Of a stretch of 64,000 nucleotides of DNA, positions 24,987-34,805 are shown one piece after another. The notes under the pieces were generated by a model. It was not told where the DNA came from. It did not search any database and saw only the letters and a list, made by a program, of their open reading frames with translations. The stretch is from JARRRD01 sp037381085 (GTDB lineage: Bacteria > Nitrospirota > Thermodesulfovibrionia > Thermodesulfovibrionales > UBA6898), in NCBI GenBank assembly GCA_037381085.1, contig JARRRD010000006.1:31376-95375 (forward strand). Direction: 5' to 3'. The position numbers were made by a program, and so were the translations under genes. How positions within the stretch are numbered: the stretch's first letter is position 1; each line of letters opens with the position of its first letter.

Positions 24987-26687
24987 ATGCCGGACAGGGC
25001 AAGAAGCGACAAACCTGCATATAAGGATTTATTCAGGATAGCGTTTTATACGGTGATCCTTGCATGGATCATGCTCGGCGTCTATATCTTTTCCATGCGC
25101 GCGGGATTCCGCAAAGACATCTGGGAGTATTTCCTGTCACCGGCCCAGTCGGGCTTTGCCTTCGGGGCCTTGATACTTCTTCCCTCTTTTGTTCTGACAC
25201 TACTGGGCTATCTCATCAATGAAAGGGCAAAACTTTTCAAAAAAGTTTTCGTTGCAGAAGAGGAATTACGGCAGCACACGGCCGAACTGGAAAGGGTCAA
25301 TGAGCTTTTGACCCGGGAAAACGGTGAGCGTAAAAAAGCGGAGGAACTGCTCACCCGCCAAGCCTTTTACGATACACTGACAAATCTGCCCAACCGGTCA
25401 CTCTTTATCGATCGCTTGCGCAGCTCGCTGGAGCGTAAGAAGCGATATCCGGCCCACTCATTTGCCGTTCTCTTTCTTGATCTGGATCGCTTCAAGGTCA
25501 TCAACGATAGCCTCGGACATGTTATTGGAGATCAGCTATTGATCATGCTGGCTCAACGGCTTAAGAAACACGTCCGGGCAATTGACACCATTGCTCGTTT
25601 CGGGGGTGACGAGTTTGCCGTCCTTATAGAAGAAACAGAAGAAGTGTCCACCATAAACGATATTGCCGAGCGGTTTCACAACGAAATGAGATCGTCCTTT
25701 ACGATATTCGGCCGGGAAATATTTACTACCATGAGCATAGGCATAGTAATGAGCAATGTGGGCCATTACACAAGAACTGAGGAGCTTCTCCGGGACGCCG
25801 ACACGGCCATGTACCATGCAAAAGAGCGTGGTAAGGCATGCCATGTGATCTTTGATTCCACAATGCATGCCAAAGCAAATGTTGCACTTTGGTTCGAAAC
25901 AGAGTTGAGGAGAGCCGTGGAACAGAATGACTTTGTCGTGCACTATCAGCCCATCATGTCGATAGAAGAGAACAAAATTACCGGATTTGAAGCACTTCTT
26001 CGTTGGCAGCACGCAGAGCGTGGGCTCATCACTGCTTCGGAGTTTATCACGGTAGCTGAGGAAACCGGACTGATTCTCCCCCTCGGCGAGCGCGTCATTC
26101 GGGAAGCCTGCAGGCAGCTGAAGGCTTGGCAGGAACAATTCCCGTCTTGTCGCGACTTAACGGTGAGCGTTAATGTCTCCTCCAAGGTCTTTTCTCAGCC
26201 CAATTTCTTCGACATTATTAGGAACATCCTTGAAGAAACCGGCCTGGACGGAAGCTGCCTGCGACTTGAAATAGTTGAAAGAACGCTTATAGAAAACCCG
26301 GAGCCCGCTGCCGCAGCGATAATGAGGTTCAAAAGCGATTTAAACGTCCTGTTCGACATAGATGACTTCGGTACCGGATACTCGGCGTTGAACTACCTGC
26401 GTCACTTTCCCATAAGAGGGCTGAAGATCGACGGCTCCTTTATAAATGCCCTGACATTCGACAAAGATAATGCCACAATTGTAAAGACGGTCATAGCTCT
26501 GGGGCGGGAACTGGGATTGGATGTAATTGCCGAGGGGATGGAGACAGTCGAACAACTCGATGTCTTCAGGGAAATGAAAGGTGAATACGCGCAGGGTTTT
26601 TATTTGTTCAGGCCTATGAACGGTGAGGCAGCAGGGGAGCTCATTTCTGCCGTGTCCGTTGTCCCCTGGAAGGTAAGAGTTAGATAA
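24987..26687 (+). CDS. Membrane-bound GGDEF-EAL c-di-GMP turnover protein
   Basis: A 566-residue protein. Two membrane helices lie at about residues 11-35 and 52-72, and a coiled coil runs to about 115. The GGDEF domain carries RFGGDEFAVL with an upstream RAID inhibitory site (RxxD, five residues before GGDEF), so the cyclase looks active and product-inhibited. The EAL domain has GFEALLRW, NVSSKVFSQ, DDFGTGYSAL, LKIDGSFI and EGMET, all catalytic positions of active phosphodiesterases. It could make or degrade c-di-GMP depending on signals. GGAGGGA precedes ATG 24987. There is no sensory domain beyond the membrane anchors. Confidence 0.93.
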   Translation: MPDRARSDKPAYKDLFRIAFYTVILAWIMLGVYIFSMRAGFRKDIWEYFLSPAQSGFAFGALILLPSFVLTLLGYLINERAKLFKKVFVAEEELRQHTAELERVNELLTRENGERKKAEELLTRQAFYDTLTNLPNRSLFIDRLRSSLERKKRYPAHSFAVLFLDLDRFKVINDSLGHVIGDQLLIMLAQRLKKHVRAIDTIARFGGDEFAVLIEETEEVSTINDIAERFHNEMRSSFTIFGREIFTTMSIGIVMSNVGHYTRTEELLRDADTAMYHAKERGKACHVIFDSTMHAKANVALWFETELRRAVEQNDFVVHYQPIMSIEENKITGFEALLRWQHAERGLITASEFITVAEETGLILPLGERVIREACRQLKAWQEQFPSCRDLTVSVNVSSKVFSQPNFFDIIRNILEETGLDGSCLRLEIVERTLIENPEPAAAAIMRFKSDLNVLFDIDDFGTGYSALNYLRHFPIRGLKIDGSFINALTFDKDNATIVKTVIALGRELGLDVIAEGMETVEQLDVFREMKGEYAQGFYLFRPMNGEAAGELISAVSVVPWKVRVR

Positions 26688-26997
26688 GAGACTGAAAAAC
26701 TTCATGCAGACATGTCTGCACTGGCGGATTTTCTTGCCCTGATTCCTTACAACATGTCCTGTGCATTTGCTTTCCGCAGCCCTTCCCGGCCCAACGATGA
26801 AACACTGGGTCTCCTTAGCGAGAAAAGATGCAGCCTCTGCATGGAAGACCGCGACGAAATAACGGCGGACCGGATTGTTAAGAATAGGGACAATGATTGG
26901 CCTCAATTTATACGAAGGGAACTATCGGGACGGCGTTGAATTGCTTAACTTGTTTGAACTTTGCCGGGGATGCCGCCTGTGGCCGCGGCTCTGAGTC

Positions 26998-27297
26998 TTA
27001 ATCCGTGAACTGTAGCCCGACCCTGAGGGAAATCTGATCAGATTTATCGAAACCGATCTTCTCCTCATGCTCTGCAACCCAAATTACAGTCGCCGACCGC
27101 GAAGAGGAGCTCATGAAATTTCTCAGTGTTATCTCCTGCCCGACACTGAGGCGGTGCTGCGACAGAATACACAGTCCTGCCTCGCTGACATTGATGAGGT
27201 CGGCCTCGAATATTTCATTCGAAAAAGGGTCGAAGCTGTATTCCACTTTATGGTCCGAGTACTCAAAACGTTCATTGCCTCTGAGGTCAAAGACCAT
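26998..27297 (-). CDS. Single PilZ-domain protein
   Basis: A 99-residue protein with PilZ features: RGNERFEYSDHKVEYSF at the N-terminus, ADLINVSEAGLCILSQHRL (the D/NxSxxG motif), VGQEITLR, ATVIWV and SLRVGLQFTD. The usual RxxxR is only partly kept (RGNERFEY), so c-di-GMP binding is likely but not certain. GGAGGGAGG lies before the ATG. It is convergent with the GGDEF-EAL gene. Confidence 0.8.
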   Translation of the reverse strand: MVFDLRGNERFEYSDHKVEYSFDPFSNEIFEADLINVSEAGLCILSQHRLSVGQEITLRNFMSSSSRSATVIWVAEHEEKIGFDKSDQISLRVGLQFTD

Positions 27298-27536
27298 CTT
27301 TTAGCCTCCCTCCACAAAATCCATTTGTCGTCCTCACTCAAGATAACTTTACAATAAACCCAGAAAGATTTTCCATAGCAGCGATACCTGCCGACTTCCC
27401 ATAGAGCCCCCTACCTCAGGTTGAAGCCGTGGGAACGGCTGACAACATGGCCACGCACTCAGGGAACGCACAGTTTCTGTCTCGGGCCGTAACGTGTCGG
27501 TGGCCGCCTTCCGGGTGCAGTTGCTGACAGGCATAT

Positions 27537-28169
27537 GTGAGGTTAATATATGGCATGGGGACAGAGATGGACATGGCGACGCTCCTCGGAAGTCCGCTCT
27601 TTTCGGAGGAGCTTGGCATCCGGATAGAGAAGAATACCGATGCCGAGCTTTTTAAGTGGTTTCTCGCGAGCATCCTTTTCGGCGCGAGGATTTCAGAGAC
27701 CATCGCACGCAATACTTACGGCTCCTTCAAGAAACGCGGCCTTCTTACCCCCGCCAGAATCATCAGCGCGGGATGGGATTATCTCGTCAATCCGGTGATG
27801 CGGGAGGGTGGTTATGTGCGGTACGATGGAAAAACCTCATCGAAGATGCTCAAGATCTGCGGCAAGCTTATGCGTGAATATGGGGGTAGTCTGAAAAAAT
27901 TGCACGGCGCGGCGAAAGACAGCGCGGACCTCGAGGCGCGGCTTCTCGATTTTTACGGTATCGGACCGGTGACCGTGAACATATTTCTGCGTGAGCTCAG
28001 GCCCTTTTGGGAGAAGGCAGACCCCGAGCCTTTGCCGGCAGTAAAGGAGACTGCGCGGAGACTGAAGGTGGACCTGGATTGCTGCGAAAGGAAGAGCCTC
28101 GACTTCGCGCGGCTCGAGGCAGGACTGATACGAATGAGGAAGATTGCGCATCGACCTGCAGTGACATGA
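27537..28169 (+). CDS. HhH-GPD superfamily protein (endonuclease III-like)
   Basis: A 210-residue helical protein. FLASILFGARISETIARNTY (near residue 42) and LLDFYGIGPVTVNIFLREL (near residue 140) are the helical bundle and helix-hairpin-helix of DNA glycosylases of the HhH-GPD type. The expected catalytic Asp after the hairpin is not obvious (DPEPLPAVKE is the nearest acidic stretch), and the C-terminal FeS cysteines of classic Nth are absent. It may be a divergent glycosylase or a DNA-binding relative. Start uncertain: Met7 and Met11 are alternatives. Confidence 0.65.
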   Translation: MRLIYGMGTEMDMATLLGSPLFSEELGIRIEKNTDAELFKWFLASILFGARISETIARNTYGSFKKRGLLTPARIISAGWDYLVNPVMREGGYVRYDGKTSSKMLKICGKLMREYGGSLKKLHGAAKDSADLEARLLDFYGIGPVTVNIFLRELRPFWEKADPEPLPAVKETARRLKVDLDCCERKSLDFARLEAGLIRMRKIAHRPAVT

Positions 28170-28271
28170 TTCATGTCGTCCTCCGCCTGTAGTCCCCGTG
28201 CGGACGACAAAGCGCAAGCCGGTATAATAAAAAAGCGGGAGGGACGCCGAGAAGCGCTTTGGCCCTGTCGT

Positions 28272-28499
28272 CTATTTATTACCTGAACCTATTTTGTTGA
28301 GGCAATTTTGCAAAGCGGCGAGCATGTCGTTCGATAATATCTGAATATTATCCATCCTCTGCATTGCCTTCAATAAAAGATCGTGCAGATCATCCTCCGT
28401 AACGGAAGAATCCATGAGTTCCAATGTCCCCTTTACAGCCAATATATTTTCGTTGAACTGATGTGACATTTCATCGAGTTTATTACTTATCTCCGTCAT
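28272..28499 (-). CDS. Orphan helical protein resembling a histidine kinase dimerisation hairpin
   Basis: A 75-residue, all-helical, acidic protein with a strong ribosome site (GGGAGGAGAGG). The first helix reads LDEMSHQFNENILAVKGTLEL, similar to the H-box SHELNNPLAVIKG of kinases, including the histidine. A second helix follows (DDLLLKAMQRMDNIQ, ILSNDMLAALQ). There is no ATPase domain. It might be a phosphotransfer or adaptor protein (inference); otherwise it is a hypothetical. Confidence 0.5.
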   Translation of the reverse strand: MTEISNKLDEMSHQFNENILAVKGTLELMDSSVTEDDLHDLLLKAMQRMDNIQILSNDMLAALQNCLNKIGSGNK

Positions 28500-29179
28500 C
28501 CTCTCCTCCCTTTTTTATAAGGCTTAATCCTCATCAGCGATACACACTCCCATCGTACCTTTCACAATTACATGATACATAAAAGGGTGGGATTAAAGGA
28601 AGAAAAGAGATTCCGCACAGTTGATCAATCCAGGCGGTCAGATCATGCAAGCCAAAAAAAGACTCCAGAAAGGTCATGGTTTCAATGCTTACTCGCATTC
28701 AGAGTTCTTGCGTGGAGCCTCACGCAGGATTCACTGCGTGAATCCATTCTTCGGCAGACTCCGACATGCAAGACTAATTGCCATACCTCATGGAGTCATT
28801 TACACAGGAAATTGCATAGTACATGCCAGAAGTCCGGTTTACCTGCCGCGATATTTTTTATACAGTCAATTCAGCCACTTAGAGACAAATGCTGGTTCAG
28901 CATAACAGCGGGGAAATTCTATAGGGGTGGCAAATAACCACTCTTGAGGGTGAAATCACCAATAACCATGACCGCGGCCCCGGCTCCCGGCTACTTCCGG
29001 GTCGCACCGTCATCTCCTCAAGGAAACCCGCTGGAAAGATGAAGCCGACTAACCGCCCACGTACAAACGAAAAGTTCGCCCGGATAAGACGGGGACAGGC
29101 AGGCAGGAGGTTGACTGATTCAACACCGTCGCGCACGTCCTTTACCTGCCGGGGGTGCCATTACGGAATCTGTCTCGAT
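28500..29179. other. Intergenic region with small hairpins
   Basis: No supported gene. At 28721-28745 two mutually exclusive 7-bp hairpins overlap: CACGCAG/CTGCGTG and GGATTCA/TGAATCC. A CCCGG/CCGGG hairpin lies near 29000. Confidence 0.4.
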
Positions 29180-29233
29180 TTCATAATTCTTTCACAGCCT
29201 TTTCAAAACTTCTTCAAAATTCCCTGTTATCTT
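29180..29233 (+). promoter_or_regulatory. Activator-type promoter: four TTCA repeats phased at 11 bp plus TATCTT
   Basis: Direct repeats TTCATAATTCT, TTCACAGCCTT, TTCAAAACTTC and TTCAAAATTCC occupy 29180-29223, each exactly 11 bp. Four bases later comes TATCTT (29228-29233). No -35 hexamer is seen. The 11-bp direct-repeat layout is that of PhoB/PhoP-like OmpR-family response regulators. The same design recurs at 37448-37501. It drives the small gene at 29279. Confidence 0.75.
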
Positions 29234-29278
29234 TTATTGATAATGTTAATGAACGATGTCCTTTTTAAGGAGAAAGCC

Positions 29279-29542
29279 ATGAACTGTCCATATTTCAGAG
29301 AGAGCTACTTTGGCATCTGCGCTGCCCCTGACTCTGTTCACGTCCCCAGTATAGACGAGATGGAGAGACTTTGCTTCAAACCGTCGTATGTCAACTGTCC
29401 GAATCTCCTATCGCTTAAGGACGCGCCGGACCCGGGTGACCTTTGCACCGCCGATGGCGCCCTTCAGCCGTGCGCCGATCAAATTGCCCGATCTCTTTTT
29501 GAAACCGGAAGGGATAGAGACACCGGCCAATCTCATCAGTAA
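29279..29542 (+). CDS. Small cysteine-rich protein
   Basis: An 87-residue cytoplasmic protein starting MNCPYFRESYFGICAA, with further cysteines in MERLCFKPSYVNCPNL and later CTADGALQPC. The pattern CPYF...C..........P....E...C......CP is one I recall in small deltaproteobacterial proteins of unknown role. It may bind metal. AAGGAG lies six bases before ATG 29279. Its promoter carries the 11-bp phased TTCA array, so it is probably controlled by an OmpR-type response regulator. Confidence 0.65.
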   Translation: MNCPYFRESYFGICAAPDSVHVPSIDEMERLCFKPSYVNCPNLLSLKDAPDPGDLCTADGALQPCADQIARSLFETGRDRDTGQSHQ

Positions 29543-29713
29543 CGGAAAGGCCTTCGGGGACGTCGGTCCAAAGAGTGCATTACTCTTGACTGGCTATGCT
29601 CTTATCATATGGCGGGGAGTCATATCGCGACGAAAGTCATTTTGACGCCCTCATGATTTAAGAGCCCGGGTCTGTTCCGTCCTCAGGCGTGACAATCGCA
29701 AATTGTCCTTTCA

Positions 29714-32401
29714 TTACTCTTCCCGACTGCTGTCAAGCACCTCCCTCACCTTATGCAGAAGGCCCGACGGCGGGACCGGCTTTAGAATGAAGTCAACGCC
29801 CTTGTCTATGGATCCCTCCAGGGCCGTCCTGTCGGCAGTATAGCCCGTGGAGAAAACGACCCTGACGTCAGGCTTGATCTGCATTATCGTATTGTAAACC
29901 TCCCTGCCGCCCATCTTCGGCATTATCATGTCGAGAATGACTAGCCTGATAAGGTCCCTGCTGTCGGAAAACTTTCTCACCGCTTCTTCTCCGTCACGGG
30001 CGAGAATGACCTTGTAACCGCTCTCTTCCAGCACGATCCTCGTGAGCTTCCTTATTTTTTCATCATCCTCCGCCACGAGTATTGTCTCGCTTCCGGACAG
30101 CGGAGGCAGCAGGACCTTCGTTTTTTCTCCTCCCCCTGCCGCTGCTTCCGCCAGCGGCAGGTAAATCCTGAACGTCGTGCCTTTGCCGGGCTCGCTGTAA
30201 ACGTTGATAAACCCATGATGCTGCTTGATGATCCCGTACGCAACGGAGAGGCCGAGCCCTGTTCCCTTTCCGGCCTCCTTGGTGGTATAAAAAGGCTCAA
30301 ATATTTTCTCCTGCGTCTCCCTGTCCATCCCCGCGCCGGTATCGCCTACGGACACGCAGGCGTATTTACCCGCTTCGCCGTAACCGTGAGACACGATGAA
30401 CGTGTCGTCAATTTCAGCATATTCTGTCTGAACGGTCAAACAGCCCCCCTCCGGCATTGCATCCTGTGCATTTACCGCAAGGTTGACCAGGACCTGCTCG
30501 ATCTGGCTCTTATCGGCCATCACTGTCAACTGCTTATTCCCGGGCAGCGTCCTTATTTCGATGTTTTCCTGGACGAGCCGCTGCAGGAACTGCTCCGTAC
30601 CCTTTATCAATTCGTTCATATCAACAGGCTTGACATTCAGCACCTGCTTCCTGCTGAATGCGAGGAGGCTGCGGGTAAGATCTGCCGCCCTCTCGGCCGC
30701 CTCAAGGATTTCTTCCGCGTTGCCTCTCAAGGGGTCTGTCTCGTCCATCTTCAAGAGAAGGATGTGCGAATACCCCACTATCGTCGACAGGATATTGTTG
30801 AAGTCATGGGCTACGCCGCCTGCCAGGACGCCTACGGACTCCATTTTCTGGGCCTGGCGGAGCTGTCCCTCAAGAAACAACCGGTCGGAAATATCGATGA
30901 ATGTGCTGACGGCGCCTGACACGATATTTTCCTTCAATATGGGATATGACCAGTATTCCACGGGGATCTTCGTGCCGTCGGCGCGACGTAGATATTCGAC
31001 CGATCCGTGGAAAGGCCTGCCGTCCCGGAGAACACTGTTTACCGGGCATTCCTGCCTTGGATAGGGCGTACCGTCATCCCTAACGTTATGAACAAGATCA
31101 TGCACGTTCTTCCCGAGGAAATCTTCCTGGTCATGATAGCCCAGCATTCTCTGGCAGGAGCGGTTCACAAATGTGCAGTTGCCCTCCATGTCGAGGCCGA
31201 ATATTCCTTCAGCTGCGGAGTTCAGGATCAAGGTTTCTTTTTCCAGGCTTTGCCTTAATGCCTCTTCCGTTTGCTTCCTCTCTCTGATATCTGACAGCAG
31301 GAGAAGCAGGTGTTTCTCCTTTCCGAAATAAAATGGGGCCAAATGAGCTTCACACCATACCTCCTTTCCAAACGTGTCGAAGAAGTGGACTTCTCTCTTC
31401 ACCACGGCTTCAGATGCCAGCGTCTCCTCCGCAGCCTCAAACAATCCCGAGCCTTTCCATGACTCGATATGACGAAAATTCTGTGCCAGCAGTTGATCGG
31501 CGGTCCCGCCGGTAATTTCCTCTGCGGCCCCGTTTACCGATACGCATCGCCCTGAGGCTTTCAATGTGATTATGCCTACGGGAGACGTCCCGATAATCGT
31601 CTGATTAAATGAGAGGAGGTCCTGTAGACGCTGTTCGTCCTGTTTGCGCTCGGTGATATCCACGCCGACTCCTATGATGCCGATGACATTGCCGTTCGCA
31701 TCAAGATACGGTGATTTTGTAAAGAGACACGTCCATGGGCCGTCCAGCCCGTCAACCGTCTCTTCAGCAGTCTCTGCACGACCGGTCTTCATTATGCGGC
31801 GATCATTCTCTCTGATCAGCGCGGCCTGTTCGGCATTGGCCACATGCTGAAGATCATCTTTCCCGATGACCTCGGTCTCGGATTTGCCGAGGAAGCGGAG
31901 CATGGCCGGATTTGCCATGATGACCCTGTCTTGAGTGTCTTTCACGCAGACGAGGTTGATGGTGCTTTCATTGACTGCACGCAGAACGGCTTCGCTCTTG
32001 TGCAAGGCCTCCTGCACCTTTTTGCGCTCCACGGCATAACGTATCGAGCGGGCCAGTATGTTGCCGTCCGTCTGTCCTTTTATCAGGTAGTCCTGCGCGC
32101 CTTCGTTGACTGCCTTAATACCGACCGCTTCATCCATCATGCCGGTCATGACCACGACAGGAATTCCCGGCGCCTTTTGGATGGTTGAAGTCAGTGTCTC
32201 GATCCCCTGACTGTCGGGCAGTCCGAGGTCCAAAAGGACGACATCGAACTTCTCATTCATCAGGCGCTGCAATCCCTCCGAAAGTCTTTCGGCGCTCTCG
32301 AGTTCGAGATCCTTGACCAAAGATCTTTTGAGCATTGCCCGAGTCAGCCGAACATCCATGGGATTGTCATCGATCATCAGAATTCTTATCGTCTTATCCA
32401 T
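29714..32401 (-). CDS. Hybrid sensor histidine kinase (REC-PAS-PAS-PAS-HisKA-HATPase-REC)
   Basis: An 895-residue cytoplasmic protein. Domains in order: receiver at about 5-125 (MIDDNP, LLDLGLPDSQG, MTGM, IKGQ), three PAS domains at about 135-255, 260-380 and 390-510, HisKA with GGVAHDFNNILSTIVGYS near 535, HATPase with VNLAVNAQDAMPEGG, DTGAGM and GKGTGLGLSVAYG, and a C-terminal receiver from about 775 (VAEDDEK, LDMIMPKMGG, STGYT, LKPV). Phospho-acceptor Asp and His residues are present. There is no membrane segment, so it senses cytoplasmic signals. It is not next to a DNA-binding regulator. Confidence 0.92.
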   Translation of the reverse strand: MDKTIRILMIDDNPMDVRLTRAMLKRSLVKDLELESAERLSEGLQRLMNEKFDVVLLDLGLPDSQGIETLTSTIQKAPGIPVVVMTGMMDEAVGIKAVNEGAQDYLIKGQTDGNILARSIRYAVERKKVQEALHKSEAVLRAVNESTINLVCVKDTQDRVIMANPAMLRFLGKSETEVIGKDDLQHVANAEQAALIRENDRRIMKTGRAETAEETVDGLDGPWTCLFTKSPYLDANGNVIGIIGVGVDITERKQDEQRLQDLLSFNQTIIGTSPVGIITLKASGRCVSVNGAAEEITGGTADQLLAQNFRHIESWKGSGLFEAAEETLASEAVVKREVHFFDTFGKEVWCEAHLAPFYFGKEKHLLLLLSDIRERKQTEEALRQSLEKETLILNSAAEGIFGLDMEGNCTFVNRSCQRMLGYHDQEDFLGKNVHDLVHNVRDDGTPYPRQECPVNSVLRDGRPFHGSVEYLRRADGTKIPVEYWSYPILKENIVSGAVSTFIDISDRLFLEGQLRQAQKMESVGVLAGGVAHDFNNILSTIVGYSHILLLKMDETDPLRGNAEEILEAAERAADLTRSLLAFSRKQVLNVKPVDMNELIKGTEQFLQRLVQENIEIRTLPGNKQLTVMADKSQIEQVLVNLAVNAQDAMPEGGCLTVQTEYAEIDDTFIVSHGYGEAGKYACVSVGDTGAGMDRETQEKIFEPFYTTKEAGKGTGLGLSVAYGIIKQHHGFINVYSEPGKGTTFRIYLPLAEAAAGGGEKTKVLLPPLSGSETILVAEDDEKIRKLTRIVLEESGYKVILARDGEEAVRKFSDSRDLIRLVILDMIMPKMGGREVYNTIMQIKPDVRVVFSTGYTADRTALEGSIDKGVDFILKPVPPSGLLHKVREVLDSSREE

Positions 32402-32742
32402 CTGTCCTGCTCCATTTGGCGGCAGGCCCGCTGCGACCGCCTGACCGGGGGCGTCCCGGCCCCGACCTCTCTCTGAGAGGCTTTCCTTTCGCCTCTGCGC
32501 TTGAATAATCCGGCAGACCGATAGTCATCTCCTTCATCCCGCTGTCCCTCTAATACGGAGCCTTGCCGTTGCTGGCGTGAACGATATCGTGCAACTCCAT
32601 GGAGACTGTAAGAAGAAAGAACGACAGGGATGATAAAAAAGGTATCTTTGCTGAAGCATGCTCCCGACTGTGACGCTGCGAGCATCAGACATTATCTTAT
32701 ATGTATACCACAAATCAGACGCCGAAACAATAAAAGGGTGAG

Positions 32743-33606
32743 CTAAAAGCCGGCCCTGTAAAGGAAGAAGACAACGGCTGAAAAAAAGAGGCAGTAGATT
32801 CCGAACAGATGCCAGCGGCCGCGTTCAAGCCAGCTCGAAAGCCACCGAAGGGCCAGAATCCCGGAGACAAAGCTGAGTACCATGCCGATCAGGCTCGGAT
32901 AGAACAGGGAGGTCATACCGGCCGCGTCGGAAAGCGAAGCGTGATGTGCCTTCAGCAGCCTCCAGACCTCCCGTACGATCACGGGAGGCGTAAGGACAAC
33001 GGCGAGGGCGAAACTGAATTCCTCTATTCTCGCCTTCGCGACCCCGAAGAGGAGGCCGGTGGAAATGGTCGCACCGGAGCGGGAAAAACCGCGGAAGGGC
33101 AGACAAACGCCCTGCACCGCTCCGATCCAGCATGACCCTTTCATGTCAAGCCTGTTTTCCCCTCCTGCCGGACGCCGTCCTATCCATTCGGCGATGATAA
33201 TGAACAGGCCCACCGAAGCAAGTGAAACCGAGATCAGACCCAGGTTCCCGAAGATAAGTTCGATCTGGGCATGCGGCACATTCCCAAGCACGAATCTCTC
33301 GATAAGGAATTTCAGCAGCAGTCCTACAATCCCCGTAAAGAAAGTGGCGGCAACGACGAACTTCATGGAATCCAGGAAAGCCTTCCTCGAACTGAAGAAG
33401 CTCTCTTTCCATGAATTCCAGAAGAAGAAGATGACTGCGAACATCGTGCCGGTGTGAAGCATGACGAGAAGAAGGGTCATCTCCGGCCTGGTGGGGTCAA
33501 GCCCCATCAACTTCTCCGCTACTATCACATGTGCCGAGCTCGAGACGGGCAGCAATTCAGCGGCCCCCTGGATGACAGCCAGCACAAGTATCTTGAGGAA
33601 GGTCAT
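32743..33606 (-). CDS. uppP: Undecaprenyl-diphosphatase UppP (BacA family)
   Basis: A 287-residue membrane protein with family motifs AVIQGAAELLPVSSSAHVIVAE at the N-terminus and PFRGFSRSGATISTGLLFG near residue 175. These hold the catalytic Glu and Arg/Ser residues. UppP dephosphorylates undecaprenyl diphosphate to recycle the lipid carrier for peptidoglycan and O-antigen. Length and about eight hydrophobic helices are normal. Confidence 0.92.
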   Translation of the reverse strand: MTFLKILVLAVIQGAAELLPVSSSAHVIVAEKLMGLDPTRPEMTLLLVMLHTGTMFAVIFFFWNSWKESFFSSRKAFLDSMKFVVAATFFTGIVGLLLKFLIERFVLGNVPHAQIELIFGNLGLISVSLASVGLFIIIAEWIGRRPAGGENRLDMKGSCWIGAVQGVCLPFRGFSRSGATISTGLLFGVAKARIEEFSFALAVVLTPPVIVREVWRLLKAHHASLSDAAGMTSLFYPSLIGMVLSFVSGILALRWLSSWLERGRWHLFGIYCLFFSAVVFFLYRAGF

Positions 33607-34030
33607 GCAACAATTCTCCGTCCGCCCCTCGCGGGACGGGAGAAAAGGAATGTGTACAGATCCTTCCCGGAATGGAAACTGGCGGTGGAAAAACGGCTGA
33701 ATGCCTTATCTGCACTCATATGTGATATCCGGTCTGCTCATTAAGGTGAAAAGATGACGTTATTATGGCAGATCACCAGTGCAAAAAACCAGGAGCCTCT
33801 TTGCCCTGCAGGGTACTGACAAGCCGACTCCGCTATGCGGACCATCGGTTCTACGTCGAGCTTCTTCCCGGAGCATTCCTCCCATGTCACCCGCTTCGGG
33901 TGCGGTTCAGAACTCACTGTCGACTTTTTTCTTGCTTGGATGAGATATAGACGGTATAACCGCGGGATGACCTGCGCTGAATTATCGTGAATATCCCCGC
34001 CGGCCAAAAGACCCCCTGTTAGGCGCCAGT
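33607..34030. other. Intergenic region upstream of uppP
   Basis: About 420 bp with no supported gene. No terminator with a U-run was found. Confidence 0.4.
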
Positions 34031-34069
34031 TATCGCGGCCTGACGCCGTCTGGCGTCAGGGCCACGATA
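34031..34069. repeat. Long near-perfect hairpin downstream of the ABC transporter genes
   Basis: TATCGCGGCC TGACGCC, loop GTCT, GGCGTCA GGGCCACGATA: about 17 paired bases with one mismatch and one bulge. It sits 47 bp after the ATPase gene stop on the minus strand but lacks a U-run. It may be an mRNA 3'-end stabiliser or part of a terminator. Confidence 0.55.
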
Positions 34070-34115
34070 GCATTCTCGTTCTCCCTCCCCGGCCGCTGAC
34101 CATGCAGAGGGCGTA

Positions 34116-34805
34116 TCACGCCCCTATTGCTATTTCCTCCACATGGCCCTGGAACATCTTTATCTTGCGGTCCGCCGCCCTTGCGAGTTCCGAACTGTGG
34201 GTAACTAGGATAAAGGTAATGTTATTCTCCCGGTTTATCTTCTTGAAGAGGTTCATGACCTCGTTTTCGGTTTCCTCGTCGAGGTCTCCCGTCGGCTCAT
34301 CCGCAAGTATGGCCGACGGGTCGTTCATAAGCGCCCTTGCTATGGCGACCCTGCGCTGCTGGCCTCCGCTGAGCTGTCCGGGATAGGCGTTAACCTTGTC
34401 CCCGAGGCCCACCAGTTCCATGTAGTCGACGGCCCTCTTCTCCGCAGAGCCGCCGCCGTTCATCCCACTAAACAGCGTTGGCAGCAGCAGGTTTTCCTTG
34501 GCGGTAAGGGCCGGCAGGAGACTTGCAAACTGAAACACATAGCCGACTTTCCTCGCCCTGTACTCCGAAAGCGCGTCCTCCCCTAAGCTGTATACGTCTG
34601 TGCCTTCGAAGAACACCTTGCCTGCCGAGGGCTTCAGAATGCATCCGAGCATGGAAAGCAGTGTAGTTTTGCCCGAACCCGAATGGCCCACAATGCAGAT
34701 GAAATCTCCTTTCCTTATGTCCAGCGATACCTCCTGCACCGCCGTTATGCGGGAGCCTTCCAGAATGTAATCTTTCGCCAGCCCCTGTAACGCTATCTGT
34801 TCCAC
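34116..34805 (-). CDS. ABC transporter ATP-binding protein (LolD/MacB type)
   Basis: A 229-residue ATPase with Walker A GHSGSGKTTLLSMLG, the family insert FQFASLLPALTAKENLLLP, signature LSGGQQRRVAIARAL, Walker B AILADEPTGDLD and an H-loop in LVTHSSE. It pairs with the adjacent FtsX-type permease, forming a MacB/LolCDE-like mechanotransmission ABC system. The GTG start follows the permease stop directly (TAAGTG), with AAGGAGG inside the permease end. Confidence 0.9.
   Translation of the reverse strand: MEQIALQGLAKDYILEGSRITAVQEVSLDIRKGDFICIVGHSGSGKTTLLSMLGCILKPSAGKVFFEGTDVYSLGEDALSEYRARKVGYVFQFASLLPALTAKENLLLPTLFSGMNGGGSAEKRAVDYMELVGLGDKVNAYPGQLSGGQQRRVAIARALMNDPSAILADEPTGDLDEETENEVMNLFKKINRENNITFILVTHSSELARAADRKIKMFQGHVEEIAIGA

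Noticed and set aside
26712..26939. 75-residue frame after the GGDEF-EAL gene
   Set aside because: No ribosome site, no family and atypical composition; probably not a gene.
28572..28937. 121-residue frame in the intergenic region
   Set aside because: Composition unlike nearby genes, and it spans a hairpin-rich segment without a ribosome site.
34031..34069. Typical Rho-independent terminator
   Set aside because: The stem is long and near perfect but no U-run follows on either strand, so it is listed only as a hairpin.
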